From CAZIRF01 sp964541755 (GTDB lineage Bacteria > Spirochaetota > Spirochaetia > Treponematales > Breznakiellaceae): a DNA stretch of 34,755 nt. A model generated the notes under the pieces. That model saw nothing but the letters and a program-made list of their open reading frames with translations, ran no database searches and was not told the DNA's origin. The stretch is taken from the NCBI GenBank assembly GCA_964541755.1, contig CAZIRF010000032.1, forward strand, positions 1-34,755, in the 5' to 3' direction. Below, piece after piece: positions 1 through 7,426 of the stretch (the stretch's first letter is position 1; each line of letters begins with the position of its first letter). Made by a program: the position numbers and the translations under genes.

Positions 1-65
1 TTCTGCTTCATAGCTCATTCTATCATGCTTCCACTGAGTTTTTCGAGGTGCCCTATACTGATAGT

Positions 66-85
66 GCCGGGGCCAAAGCCCCGGC
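66..85. repeat. GC-rich perfect hairpin
   Basis: The arms GCCGGGGC and GCCCCGGC are perfect inverted copies around a CAAA loop. The hairpin sits exactly where the flavodoxin-like reading frame downstream stops resembling its family, so it may belong to an inserted GC-rich element. There is no T-tract, so a terminator role is unlikely. Similar GC-rich palindromic patches occur near 2690-2750, 8985-9120 and 12220-12430. Confidence 0.55.
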
Positions 86-102
86 CACGCCGCGTCGCCT
101 GC

Positions 103-252
103 AAGAGGGGCGCCATACGCTGGGCCAAACTCAACGTCTTCGAGAAGTTCATCATGAAGATGATCACCAAGAAGGCGGAAGACTCATCGAGCATCGACAG
201 CGCCGCCCTCGCCGCCTTTACAGAGACAGTGGCGGAAGCGGCGAGAAAATAA
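103..252 (+). pseudogene. 3' remnant of a flavodoxin-domain protein
   Basis: The reading frame that ends at the TAA at 250-252 has a C-terminal part (from about KLNVFEKFIMKMI through EDSSSIDSAALAAF) resembling the end of small flavodoxin-family proteins, which often finish with an EDTS-ID-A motif. Only about 45 residues look family-like. The part further upstream is arginine/proline-rich and contains a GC hairpin, and the open frame begins at position 25 without a family-like N-terminus or a ribosome binding site. I read it as the 3' end of a gene whose body was lost or displaced. Two more gene remnants follow within 1.7 kb. The family assignment comes from memory of the motif and is uncertain. 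Confidence 0.42.
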
Positions 253-278
253 GCCCCCCCGCCCGCGGGCGGGGGGCT
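252..278 (-). terminator. Rho-independent terminator of the first xylanase gene
   Basis: A strong GC hairpin (AGCCCCCC...GGGGGGCT arms with an inner GCCC/GGGC) lies just past the stop of the minus-strand xylanase gene. Read on the minus strand it is followed by TTATTTTCTC, a U-rich tail. On the plus strand there is no T-tract, so it mainly serves the minus-strand gene. Confidence 0.7.
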
Positions 279-284
279 ATCAGT

Positions 285-1025
285 CTATTCTGTTACTTCC
301 CGCACGCTCACCCGCGCACGGCCTGCGGATTGGTATCCCTCGGTCGCCATAATTTGGTAGTCGTGGCGGCCCAGCTTCATGCCAAAGGCTTCCCAGGCGT
401 CGAAGTGGTTCTTGATGGTGATTATTCCGCTCGTCTGCTTGCTGCGGCGAACACTCCAAAACTGGGTAAAGGTGCGCGTCCCCTCGATGGAGGGCTGGTT
501 CACCCGCTGCGTCGTGTAGATGTCGTACACGCCGCCGTCGCTCTCGACCATGCCAACCGGCGATCCTCCCGGTGGCCGCCAGGAGCCCCAGGCTTCCACG
601 ACGTAGTACTCTATGAGAGGATTCCGCGTCCACCCGTAGAGGGCGAGGTAGCTGTTGCCCTCGGGCTTGTAGTCCGACTCATACGCGACGACCCGCGTGG
701 CCCCCGGCTTCCAGCCCGTTCCGCCAACCCAGTTGTTGACCCCGTTCCATTCGCACGAGTAAACCCCGTCGCCCTCGAGCGTCATCGTCACCTTGCCGTG
801 CGTATCCGTCCAGAATGAATGAAAGTACCCGTCCTTGTTTCCCTGCGTACTGTACTTGAGGAGCGTCCCCTTGGACATGACAGCCTCCGCTTTACCCGCG
901 TCCACAGACGCATTGTCTGCAGACACAGTGTCTGCAGTCTTGCCCGGCGCGCTTCCACAGCCGGCCAACACAGCCACTGTCGCCAGGACCAGAGCCCCGG
1001 GCAGCCACCTTGCATATCTTTGCAT
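285..1025 (-). CDS. GH11 endo-1,4-beta-xylanase, lipoprotein, single domain
   Basis: Secreted endo-xylanase that should cut internal beta-1,4 bonds of xylan with retention of configuration. The GH11 signature is clear: SFWTD near residue 70, the nucleophile Glu139 in NPLIEYYVVEAWG, DIYTTQRVNQPSI around 169-180, and the acid/base Glu229 in MATEGYQS. Both catalytic glutamates are present, and the domain (about 60-240) has normal GH11 length. An N-terminal hydrophobic stretch ends in a lipobox (LAG-Cys23), so the protein should be lipid-anchored. A 30-residue Ala/Ser/Asp-rich linker follows. The start is taken at the ATG at 1025 because GGGAGG lies 4 bases upstream; a GTG at 1028 directly abuts that site. 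It lacks the C-terminal CBM seen in the second xylanase at 2867-3955, which is clearly its paralogue. Confidence 0.93.
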   Translation of the reverse strand: MQRYARWLPGALVLATVAVLAGCGSAPGKTADTVSADNASVDAGKAEAVMSKGTLLKYSTQGNKDGYFHSFWTDTHGKVTMTLEGDGVYSCEWNGVNNWVGGTGWKPGATRVVAYESDYKPEGNSYLALYGWTRNPLIEYYVVEAWGSWRPPGGSPVGMVESDGGVYDIYTTQRVNQPSIEGTRTFTQFWSVRRSKQTSGIITIKNHFDAWEAFGMKLGRHDYQIMATEGYQSAGRARVSVREVTE

Positions 1026-1041
1026 CACACCTCCCGACTCA

Positions 1042-1072
1042 TGTACCTCAAATATCGTTTATTAGCGGTACA
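1042..1072. promoter_or_regulatory. Inverted repeat upstream of xylanase 1, candidate operator
   Basis: TGTACC (1042-1047) and GGTACA (1067-1072) are exact inverted copies separated by 19 bases, just upstream of the ribosome binding site of the first xylanase. GGTAC cores also occur in the divergent region of the second xylanase and the regulator (3956-4128). A regulator site is possible, but a 6-base half-site can occur by chance. Confidence 0.25.
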
Positions 1073-1191
1073 CGCAAAGGGCGTGGCACCGTGCGCGTAA
1101 TATATCGCAGACTCTCGCCGGCCTCCACTACCCCCCCGCTTGCTCCACCCTACATACCCCCAAGCCCCATCCTGCACTCCCGCCTTATAAA

Positions 1192-1476
1192 AAGCTCGAC
1201 CACGACATCGGGCTCTTCGCAACCCGCTCGCCCTTCCGCCCCAGCCCCGTTGGCACAAGCACTGCCCGTATCCTCGCCGTCGACATTGACGCGGGAACAA
1301 TCGAACTCGACTGGATTGATGCCGACCACGGCAGTCCCGTCATCGACCTCAAGCCATACCACCCAAGCGAGGACTGTGTTCGCGACATCGCGCTACCCAA
1401 TTGGTGCGCCTACTGGCCGGCATCGCGCGAGGAATCGGGCGACTTCGACTGGGATAACGAGTTCACCTTCGGCTAA
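1192..1476 (+). pseudogene. Truncated TrmO/TsaA-type tRNA methyltransferase remnant
   Basis: Translation in frame from 1192 to the TAA at 1474-1476 gives a stretch with the TsaA/TrmO hallmark GLFATRSPFRPSPVG, then LDWIDADHGSPVIDLKPY, and a C-terminus with WCAYWP and ESGDFDWDNEF. TrmO methylates N6-threonylcarbamoyladenosine in tRNA using S-adenosylmethionine. The N-terminal part of the domain is missing, upstream sequence in this frame is proline-rich and family-unlike, and there is no start codon or ribosome binding site. I call it a 5'-truncated pseudogene. The conserved motifs are intact, so the loss may be recent. A longer open frame across the same DNA is in the wrong register and is a shadow. 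Confidence 0.72.
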
Positions 1477-1506
1477 ACGTCAAAAAGGCGGTATACTGAA
1501 ACAGCC

Positions 1507-1715
1507 ATGACCAATTACGACTACGTGGAAGAGACTATCAGCCTTTTCGAAGAATCCCTCGCGGCCGGGGCCCCATCGAGACAATCCACGACAGCTACCG
1601 CCGCATCTGGGTCGACTACCTGCCCCAAAGCCCCCACCGCCTCGCCGGCAACTTCGAGTTCCAGCACTACCCGCCAGACGGCAGCGTCACCATCTGCCTG
1701 CCGGTGGAAAGGTGA
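1507..1715 (+). pseudogene. Frameshifted GyrI/SbmC-like effector-binding fragment
   Basis: An ATG at 1507 begins a short frame (MTNYDYVEETISLFEESL) that loses family resemblance after about 20 codons. From about 1566 the next register reads RGPIETIHDSYRRIWVDYLP, continues with NFEFQHYPPDG and TICLPVER, and stops at the TGA at 1713-1715. That second part resembles the C-terminal half of GyrI-like / AraC-type effector-binding domains (small-molecule binding). The join implies a frameshift between about 1555 and 1568, in a GC-rich run. Only part of the usual domain of about 150 residues remains. A TATACT box lies at 1492-1497, 9 bases before the ATG. Confidence 0.55.
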
Positions 1716-1721
1716 ATCAGC

Positions 1722-2552
1722 CTAGAGCGAGAGAACCACCCCCAGCTTGAGGTCGTGAGAAGCAAGGAAGAGGAACCGATATGCCAATACATAACTCAAC
1801 TTCTTATAGTGTAATTGCAATTGACATCCGGATATGGGATAGAAAGGAAGATCAGTGCCTGGACAGATAGTCGTTCCAATATCAAAGCCAAACAACAGCC
1901 GCAGAGTATCCCCAAGAGGCCGATCCCAGGCAATCTCCAGAGACGCCGAACCACTAATCGGTAAAACAGACAAGTTTTTATACGGCTTTTCCGGCGTCGC
2001 TCCCGAATAAATACTGGTCACCATTATTTCGTCCAACTCGTTTCGCAGCGGCAGATAATCGCCTGCCTCCCAAGATAGTGCAGCATTCAAGAGAATCCGG
2101 GTGTTCATCCAAGGGTTGGAAAGACGATACCCGACAGTCCCTTGCAAGCTCGCGCCCCAAAAAAAGGGCTGTGCCGGCAGAAGCCCGCCACTGTAATTTC
2201 CCTCCGGCACCGACGGCGTTTCGGAGATGATACCCGTATTTCCCGACAACAGCGCCTGCCCGGCCCAGGCACTCCCGCCGCCGCCCAGGACCCACCGCGT
2301 ATTATCAAGGTGGGGAATCAATACGGTATGCAGAACCCCCGCCTGGCCAAAATATCCCCAATTATCAGTGTTGACAGTATCCTGCGATACATTGCCGGAA
2401 AGACTTATAGCTGTCTCGGTCTTTTCCACACAGGGCACCGGCATCAATTCCAAAGGCATCTGCCCCGCAGAAAAAGTGGACGCACAGGAAACGGAGGAAA
2501 GCACAATGAAAACGAGTAATGGGGCGCGCCCGCCCCCAAATAAAGAACCCAT
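1722..2552 (-). CDS. Unknown envelope lipoprotein, possibly beta-barrel-like
   Basis: I do not recognise a family. The protein (276 residues from the chosen start) opens with a hydrophobic segment (APLLVFIVL) ending in SSVSC, a relaxed lipobox of the kind spirochaetes use. The body is rich in alternating hydrophobic/polar stretches and Gly/Ser/Thr/Tyr (GYFGQAG, TRWVLGGGGSAWAGQ, FFWGASLQGTVGYRL, LQLHYKKLSYVLAYRFLF). This pattern is compatible with outer-membrane beta-strands, but that is inference. The ATG at 2552 is chosen because GGAG stands 7 bases before it; an upstream ATG at 2588 has no ribosome binding site. Codon and base use are less GC-rich than in its neighbours, which could mean a different history. 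It lies downstream of the CBM-bearing xylanase on the same strand, but a strong terminator separates the two. Confidence 0.6.
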   Translation of the reverse strand: MGSLFGGGRAPLLVFIVLSSVSCASTFSAGQMPLELMPVPCVEKTETAISLSGNVSQDTVNTDNWGYFGQAGVLHTVLIPHLDNTRWVLGGGGSAWAGQALLSGNTGIISETPSVPEGNYSGGLLPAQPFFWGASLQGTVGYRLSNPWMNTRILLNAALSWEAGDYLPLRNELDEIMVTSIYSGATPEKPYKNLSVLPISGSASLEIAWDRPLGDTLRLLFGFDIGTTICPGTDLPFYPISGCQLQLHYKKLSYVLAYRFLFLASHDLKLGVVLSL

Positions 2553-2689
2553 ACATTTTCTCCATGACGAAATTTGTTTTGCGACCATGAATCATTCAAG
2601 GACAGGAAGCACATACACACTATACCACACAAACTCGCGAAGCCAAGATGGATTTTATCTGCCACAAGCCAATACCCCCTGCATCCAAA

Positions 2690-2750
2690 TTTCGTTTCGG
2701 GGGCCTCCCCGGGTCGGCTGCGCTCGCCCCGGGGCCGGGCTTTCCGCTCC
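2690..2750. repeat. GC-rich palindromic intergenic element
   Basis: The stretch contains CCCCGGG, a TCGGCTGCGCTCG spacer and CCCCGGGG, followed by CCGGGCTTTCCGCTCC. It is a self-complementary patch directly next to a terminator. It looks like a dispersed intergenic repeat I recall from other host-associated bacteria, which cannot be verified here. It holds no coding sequence. Confidence 0.4.
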
Positions 2751-2797
2751 AATAAAAGAGAGGGGGCCGGCACACGGCCGGCCCCCTCTCTTTTATT
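2751..2797. terminator. Perfect bidirectional terminator hairpin
   Basis: Twenty-base arms (AATAAAAGAGAGGGGGCCGG and its exact complement at 2778-2797) flank a 7-base loop. The outer A/T stretches give a U-rich tail on either strand. It follows the stop of the CBM-bearing xylanase on the minus strand and separates it from the lipoprotein gene. Confidence 0.88.
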
Positions 2798-2866
2798 CCG
2801 CTGCAATCCCTGGCCCGCTGACGCCACAGTACATCATGCTCAGCCTGTGCAGGCCGGGAAGGACTA

Positions 2867-3955
2867 TTACTGCAGGGTAAGCGTCCCCAGGTTGGCAGCG
2901 CCGCTCGTGCAGATAATCATGACCTTGTGCCCACCGGACACATTGCTAATGCCGATGGACTGGTTCTTCCAAGTATTCCAACCACCGGTCGAAGAGTAGT
3001 TGAAGGTGCCAATCTGGGTCCCGGTGTAGGAGTCGATGACCACCTTGAAACTCCCGCTCATGCCCGTTGCGAAGTTGAAATTGAGGCGGGTCTTGCCGGA
3101 AAGATCCACATTGGAGAACTCGATCCAGTCGCCCACGCGCCAGCCGCCCACGCCGCCAGTCCAGACGGTAAGATTGGAGCTGCGCTGATTCGCCTGCCAG
3201 GAGTTGAGGTTGATGGCTCCGGTCGAGGGGGTCGTGGGGGTGGTGGTAGCGGAACCTTCGCCAACGGTAATGTTGGAGTTGCCGCTGGACTGGTAGCCCT
3301 CGGTCGCCATGACCATATAGCTGTGGGTGCCAAGGTTCATCCCCTTGCTGGCCCATGCATTGAAGTGGTTGCCGGTGGTGATGGTACCGCCGGTGCGCTT
3401 CTGCTGACGGACGCTCCAGTACTGGGTAAAGGTCGCCGTGCCCTGGATGGAGGGCTGGTTCACGCGCTGGGTCGTGTAGATGTCGTAGGTCCCGCCATCG
3501 GTGGTAACCGTGCCCTTATAGGTACCGGTGGGGCGATAGGTCCCCCAGCTTTCAATGATGTAGTATTCCACGAGGGGGTTGGTGGTCCATCCGTAGAGGG
3601 TAAGGTAGCCGTTGCCGGAGGGATTGAAGGAGCCCGAGTAGTTGACGGTTCTTCGTCCGCCGGTACTCCAGCCCTTACCGCCGACCCAGTTGCCGCAGTT
3701 GCTCCAGCTGGAGGAGTAATTGCCGCCGGAACCAAGGGTAAAGGAGACCGATCCGCCGCCATCGGTCCAGAAGGAGTAATAGTACCCGTTGTTGGTACCC
3801 GTTTGGCTCGAGGTGAGTGCGCGCGACATGCTGTTCTGGAGCTCGTCGTTGACTTCGCCTGCGCTGTCGGGGCTTCCCAATACGGCGCTGCAGCCGGAAA
3901 GAACCAGTGCTGCCATCGTTGAAAGAGCGGCCATTGCCATTCCCAATCTTTTCAT
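2867..3955 (-). CDS. GH11 endo-1,4-beta-xylanase with C-terminal CBM-like domain, lipoprotein
   Basis: Secreted, lipid-anchored xylanase of 362 residues. An N-terminal lipobox (LSG-Cys22) is followed by a short linker, a GH11 domain at about 55-232 (SFWTDGGG, nucleophile Glu130 in NPLVEYYIIESWG, acid/base Glu219 in MATEGYQSSG), a Thr/Pro/Ser linker at about 234-247, and a domain of about 110 residues (248-362). The last domain has the RVGDWIEF, YTGTQIGTF and GGHKVMII pattern of a CBM6/CBM36-type beta-sandwich that binds xylan. The start at the ATG at 3955 is supported by GGAGGT 7 bases upstream; a longer frame to 4039 lacks one. The gene is divergent from the PBP/LuxR-type regulator 173 bases away and ends before a perfect terminator. 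It is a paralogue of the xylanase at 285-1025, with more than half of the GH11 positions identical by eye. Confidence 0.94.
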   Translation of the reverse strand: MKRLGMAMAALSTMAALVLSGCSAVLGSPDSAGEVNDELQNSMSRALTSSQTGTNNGYYYSFWTDGGGSVSFTLGSGGNYSSSWSNCGNWVGGKGWSTGGRRTVNYSGSFNPSGNGYLTLYGWTTNPLVEYYIIESWGTYRPTGTYKGTVTTDGGTYDIYTTQRVNQPSIQGTATFTQYWSVRQQKRTGGTITTGNHFNAWASKGMNLGTHSYMVMATEGYQSSGNSNITVGEGSATTTPTTPSTGAINLNSWQANQRSSNLTVWTGGVGGWRVGDWIEFSNVDLSGKTRLNFNFATGMSGSFKVVIDSYTGTQIGTFNYSSTGGWNTWKNQSIGISNVSGGHKVMIICTSGAANLGTLTLQ

Positions 3956-4128
3956 TATCCAAACCTCCGGTACGTAAAACAGTATCCCGCACGTGCGGGT
4001 CGCCTTTTGGCTATAGTAGAGTAGCCCCACTCTCTCCATCCCGATACGCGCTCCAGAGGCTGGAAAAACCGGTACTCAAGGTACGGGTTTCGACATATTC
4101 GAGATTTTTTTCTGGCGAATTCGTAAAA
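3956..4128. promoter_or_regulatory. Divergent control region between xylanase 2 and the regulator
   Basis: Both genes start outward from this 173-base gap, so their promoters should lie here. A perfect 14-base palindrome CCCGCACGTGCGGG is at 3986-3999. A near-perfect inverted repeat AAACCGGTAC / GTACGGGTTT with a 5-base spacer is at 4066-4090. A further GGTAC is at about 3969. These are good candidates for operators bound by the adjacent LuxR-tailed regulator, which is an inference from position. No convincing -35/-10 pair could be fixed by eye. Confidence 0.5.
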
Positions 4129-6180
4129 ATGAGCGTATCGTTAGGAATGATTCTTGGCGATTGCGGCAGGCAGACACGCGTGGGACTCCTCTTGAGCCAC
4201 CTCGACGGCTCGTACCAGCACCGCTTCTGGTCGGGCTTTGCCGCGTTCTGCCGGGAAGCCAACTGCGACCTTGTCGTCTATGCCTCCCGCCTCTGGCGCG
4301 GACAGAGCGACTCCTTCGAGGAGCAGGAAATCGTCTACCGGCTGGCCAACGCCCGCGAACTCGACGCCCTCTGCATAGATACAAGCGCCTTCCAGAACCA
4401 GGAAGATCTCGACCACTTCCTCGCAACAAGCCCCGCCCTCGCCCCCATCCCCATCATATTTTCTTCAACCGGAAGAGAAGGCAATCTGATCATTGCACCA
4501 GACAACCGCGGGGGCATCATACAGGCCCTTGAGCACCTCACCGAGGTCCACAACTGCACCCGCTTTGCCTGGGTCGGCGGTCCGCCGGATATCGCGGACG
4601 CCCGCGAACGCGAACAGGCCTTCTGCGACTTCCTCAAAGACCATGGACTCACCCGCACCCCCCGGTGGATGACGACGGCCGGCTTCGACAGTCCCAGCGG
4701 CAGACTTGCCACCGCCCACATCCTTGATGCGGGAGGCGGCCTCCCCGATGCCATCATCTACGCGAATGACCACATGGCAGCCGGAGGCCTCGAGGTCCTC
4801 GCAGAACGCGGCATTCGAGTCCCCGAGGATGTCCTGGTTACCGGCTTCGACGAAGACGATATCGGTTTTCTTTCCACACCGGTGCTCGCCACCGTTTCGC
4901 AGCCGGTCGAAGAGAAGGCCCGCTTGACCGCCCAACTCCTCGTCGATGCCGCCAGGGGCCACGTCCCCACCCAACCGCCGCCCCTCGAGGTCTGCTTTTT
5001 GCCCCGCGCCAGTTGCGGCTGCATCGATATATCCTCGCCCAGGGCACAGGCCTCCAGAGCACGTCGCGAGCAGGACCTCGTAAACGCAAACCGGGCTCTT
5101 ACGGCAATGGCGCGCATCACCGAACACCTGGGTTCGGTACTCTCGCTCGATCAACTGTGCAGCAAAATGTCCCTCGTTACCCCGCAATTGGGCATCGGCT
5201 TTGCCGGCATTCTCCTCCACGACGAGGAAGCCGGCCCCCCCTGGCCTACCCCCTTCTCCTGGCTCGTCTGCGCAATAGGCCCGGACGGCCTGCCCCTGGT
5301 CACGAGCGACCGCCCCCGCCGCATTATTTCCAGCGCGCTGTTCCCGGCGGGCCTGTCGCGATCAGGCCACTTTGTCCAAGCCCTGTACAAGGCCAACCGG
5401 CATTTCGGCTTCCTGGTAACCAGCATCGACGAGCCGCTCGTTCACCCGGCCGTACTCGTCTCGCTGCGCGACCACATAAGCGAAATCCTCTTTACCATAT
5501 CGCAGGTACGGGACCTCACAGAAAGCCGCCAGGCCCTCGAAGAGGCCCTCTCACGCAGTGCGCAGAGCGAGCAAAAATTCCGCGAACTCGTCGCCTCGCT
5601 GCCATCCTTTGTCATGGAGACGCGCGCCAACGGCAGCATCGAATACCTCAACGAGCGGGCTCTACGTCTCCTGGGCTTGGAGGACGAGTGGCCCGCCAGG
5701 TCCATCAGCCTTGATCAAATTATCGCCCCCGGCTCGAAACTGCCGCCAACCCAGCAGTCCAAGCCCGACGCCTATCACCCATTGGTTCTGCGCGGCCGAA
5801 ACGGCAGCTCCTTGCAGCTCCTCGTTCGCGCCGTCGAAGTGGACCCCGACCGCGGCCTCGTGACCTGGAGCGGCTTTGACTACCAGAGCGCCCTGGAATC
5901 CCTCGTCGCACCGGACCCGGACTTCTTCGACGAGTACCAACTTACCCGCCGCGAACGCGAAGTCCTTACCCTCGAACTGCGCGGCCTCCTCGTAAAGGAG
6001 ATCGCCGCCGAGCTCTGCCTCTCGCCCTCCACCGTCAAGGGCCACCTGGGCCTCGTCTACCGCAAGCTGGGGGTAAGCTCCCGCGACCAGGTATTCCGCC
6101 TCGTGGGCACCCGCCTCGCCGATCGCCATGGCCCGGACTCCCTGGCTTTCACCCTCCTGGCAGAGGCGTTGAAAGACTGA
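4129..6180 (+). CDS. Hybrid sensor-regulator: sugar-binding-like domain, GAF/PAS-like region, LuxR HTH
   Basis: 683-residue cytoplasmic transcription regulator. Residues about 16-300 match the periplasmic-binding-protein-like effector domain of LacI/GalR regulators (VGLLLSHLDGSYQ, IIFSSTGREGNLIIAPDNRGG, PDAIIYANDHMAAGGLEVL, VPEDVLVTGFDED), but there is no LacI-type HTH in front of it. A Cys-containing segment (SCGCID, 296-300) follows, then a GAF-like region of about 320-460, a PAS-like segment of about 480-585 (FRELVASLPSFVMET, IEYLNERALRLLGL), and a LuxR/FixJ-type HTH at about 604-660 (LTRREREVLTL...KEIAAELCLSPSTVKGHL). The sugar ligand probably controls DNA binding by the tail. It is divergent from xylanase 2 and so is a candidate xylanase regulator. 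The ATG at 4129 is chosen where family resemblance begins; its ribosome binding site is weak, and the open frame runs back to 3907. Confidence 0.85.
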   Translation: MSVSLGMILGDCGRQTRVGLLLSHLDGSYQHRFWSGFAAFCREANCDLVVYASRLWRGQSDSFEEQEIVYRLANARELDALCIDTSAFQNQEDLDHFLATSPALAPIPIIFSSTGREGNLIIAPDNRGGIIQALEHLTEVHNCTRFAWVGGPPDIADAREREQAFCDFLKDHGLTRTPRWMTTAGFDSPSGRLATAHILDAGGGLPDAIIYANDHMAAGGLEVLAERGIRVPEDVLVTGFDEDDIGFLSTPVLATVSQPVEEKARLTAQLLVDAARGHVPTQPPPLEVCFLPRASCGCIDISSPRAQASRARREQDLVNANRALTAMARITEHLGSVLSLDQLCSKMSLVTPQLGIGFAGILLHDEEAGPPWPTPFSWLVCAIGPDGLPLVTSDRPRRIISSALFPAGLSRSGHFVQALYKANRHFGFLVTSIDEPLVHPAVLVSLRDHISEILFTISQVRDLTESRQALEEALSRSAQSEQKFRELVASLPSFVMETRANGSIEYLNERALRLLGLEDEWPARSISLDQIIAPGSKLPPTQQSKPDAYHPLVLRGRNGSSLQLLVRAVEVDPDRGLVTWSGFDYQSALESLVAPDPDFFDEYQLTRREREVLTLELRGLLVKEIAAELCLSPSTVKGHLGLVYRKLGVSSRDQVFRLVGTRLADRHGPDSLAFTLLAEALKD

Positions 6181-6283
6181 AACCTGGCAAGACCAAGGCA
6201 AAAAATTTCCCCCCTGCTTAAACTGCCCCCTTTTTTGTAACACCCTCCGGGTCATACTGCCTCTACATTAAAAGGAGGCCTAT

Positions 6284-7426
6284 ATGGCAGACTACAAAGA
6301 GGCATTTGAACAGGAGTTCGCAAAACAGCAGAAGGAACTTGCAAAGGCAAACCTCGCGGTCGTCGGTGGATCGGGCGTAGGCAAGAGTTCGCTCATCAAC
6401 CGCATCTTTGGCAAAGACGTCGCCCAAACCGGGAACGGCCAGGCTGTCACCCGGGGCATAAATCGCTTCGAACATCCGAATCTCCCGGTAGTATTCTACG
6501 ACACCGAAGGCTACGAACTGCGCGACGACGGCAGCATGGACAACAACAACTTCAATGCCGTCGTTATCCCCAAAATAAAGGAACTCAACGCGGGTGGCAT
6601 CAAGGACCAGATCCACCTCGTCTGGTACTGCCTTTCCATCGCCAACCACCGTATTACCGACTTCGACATCAAGAACATCCGCTTCTTCAAAGAAGCCGGA
6701 ATGAAAACAGCCGTCGTCTTTACCCAGTGCGACAACGACGAAGAACTCCCCGACGGCAGCGGCAAAGACGCAAACGCCTTTCGCGCAATCATCCAGGCAC
6801 AGTTCCCCGGGATCCCCTGCTTCGAGACCAGCGCCACCCGTAAGGACCTCGAACTCGATATAGAAAAACTCACCAATTGGTCGAGCGAATCTTTACCCAC
6901 CGACCAGCTGCGCAGGGCCTTCAACCAGGCCCAGATCAGCTCGATACCCCTCAAAAAGAAAGAGGCCTGGAAGATTGTCATTGCCGCAGCCGCCACCACC
7001 GCTGCAACCGGGGCCTTCAACCCAATCCCCGTCTCCGACGCCCTCCTCATCGCCCCCCAACAGCTGGCCATGTGCGTAAGCATCACCACCCTCTTCTGGA
7101 AAACGGTGGACCTCAAGGACGGCATCGTGGAGCTGCTCAAGACACAAATCCTCTCCATGATGGGCAAACAAGCCGCGTCCAGCCTCGTCAAACTCATCCC
7201 CGGCTTCGGGCAGGCCATCAACGGCATCATCGCCGGCGGCATCACCACCGCCCTTGGCGCCGCCCTCGTCGAATCAAACGCCCGTGCCCTCGAGACCTTT
7301 CTCAACACCGGCTCGAAACCCGACTGGATGAGCATCTTCAACGCCGCAAACTTCGGCCAAGCAGTAAAGGAACACGCCAACATCATGGACATCTCTGCCG
7401 CAGACAAGAACAAGGAGAACACATGA
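6284..7426 (+). CDS. P-loop GTPase with DUF697-like helical C-terminus
   Basis: 380 residues. The GTPase core has the P-loop GGSGVGKS at 28-35, a switch-II DTEG at 73-76, a G4-like TQCD at 147-150 (TKxD/NKxD in classical GTPases) and a SAT G5 at 183-185. Residues about 225-345 form a hydrophobic, Ala/Gly-rich region (IVIAAAATTAATGAFNPIPVSD, IPGFGQAINGIIAGGI) like the DUF697 domain of Era/YfjP-related membrane-associated GTPases. AAAAGGAGG lies about 6 bases before the ATG, so translation should be strong. It is the first gene of a three-gene unit: its TGA overlaps the next ATG (ATGA). The cellular role is unknown; membrane remodelling, stress or defence roles are known for relatives but are only inference here. 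Confidence 0.85.
   Translation: MADYKEAFEQEFAKQQKELAKANLAVVGGSGVGKSSLINRIFGKDVAQTGNGQAVTRGINRFEHPNLPVVFYDTEGYELRDDGSMDNNNFNAVVIPKIKELNAGGIKDQIHLVWYCLSIANHRITDFDIKNIRFFKEAGMKTAVVFTQCDNDEELPDGSGKDANAFRAIIQAQFPGIPCFETSATRKDLELDIEKLTNWSSESLPTDQLRRAFNQAQISSIPLKKKEAWKIVIAAAATTAATGAFNPIPVSDALLIAPQQLAMCVSITTLFWKTVDLKDGIVELLKTQILSMMGKQAASSLVKLIPGFGQAINGIIAGGITTALGAALVESNARALETFLNTGSKPDWMSIFNAANFGQAVKEHANIMDISAADKNKENT

Noticed and set aside
1010..1510. 166-codon plus-strand open frame over the TrmO-like remnant
   Set aside because: It is in the wrong register and low-complexity Ser/Thr/Pro-rich; the TrmO motifs are in another frame.
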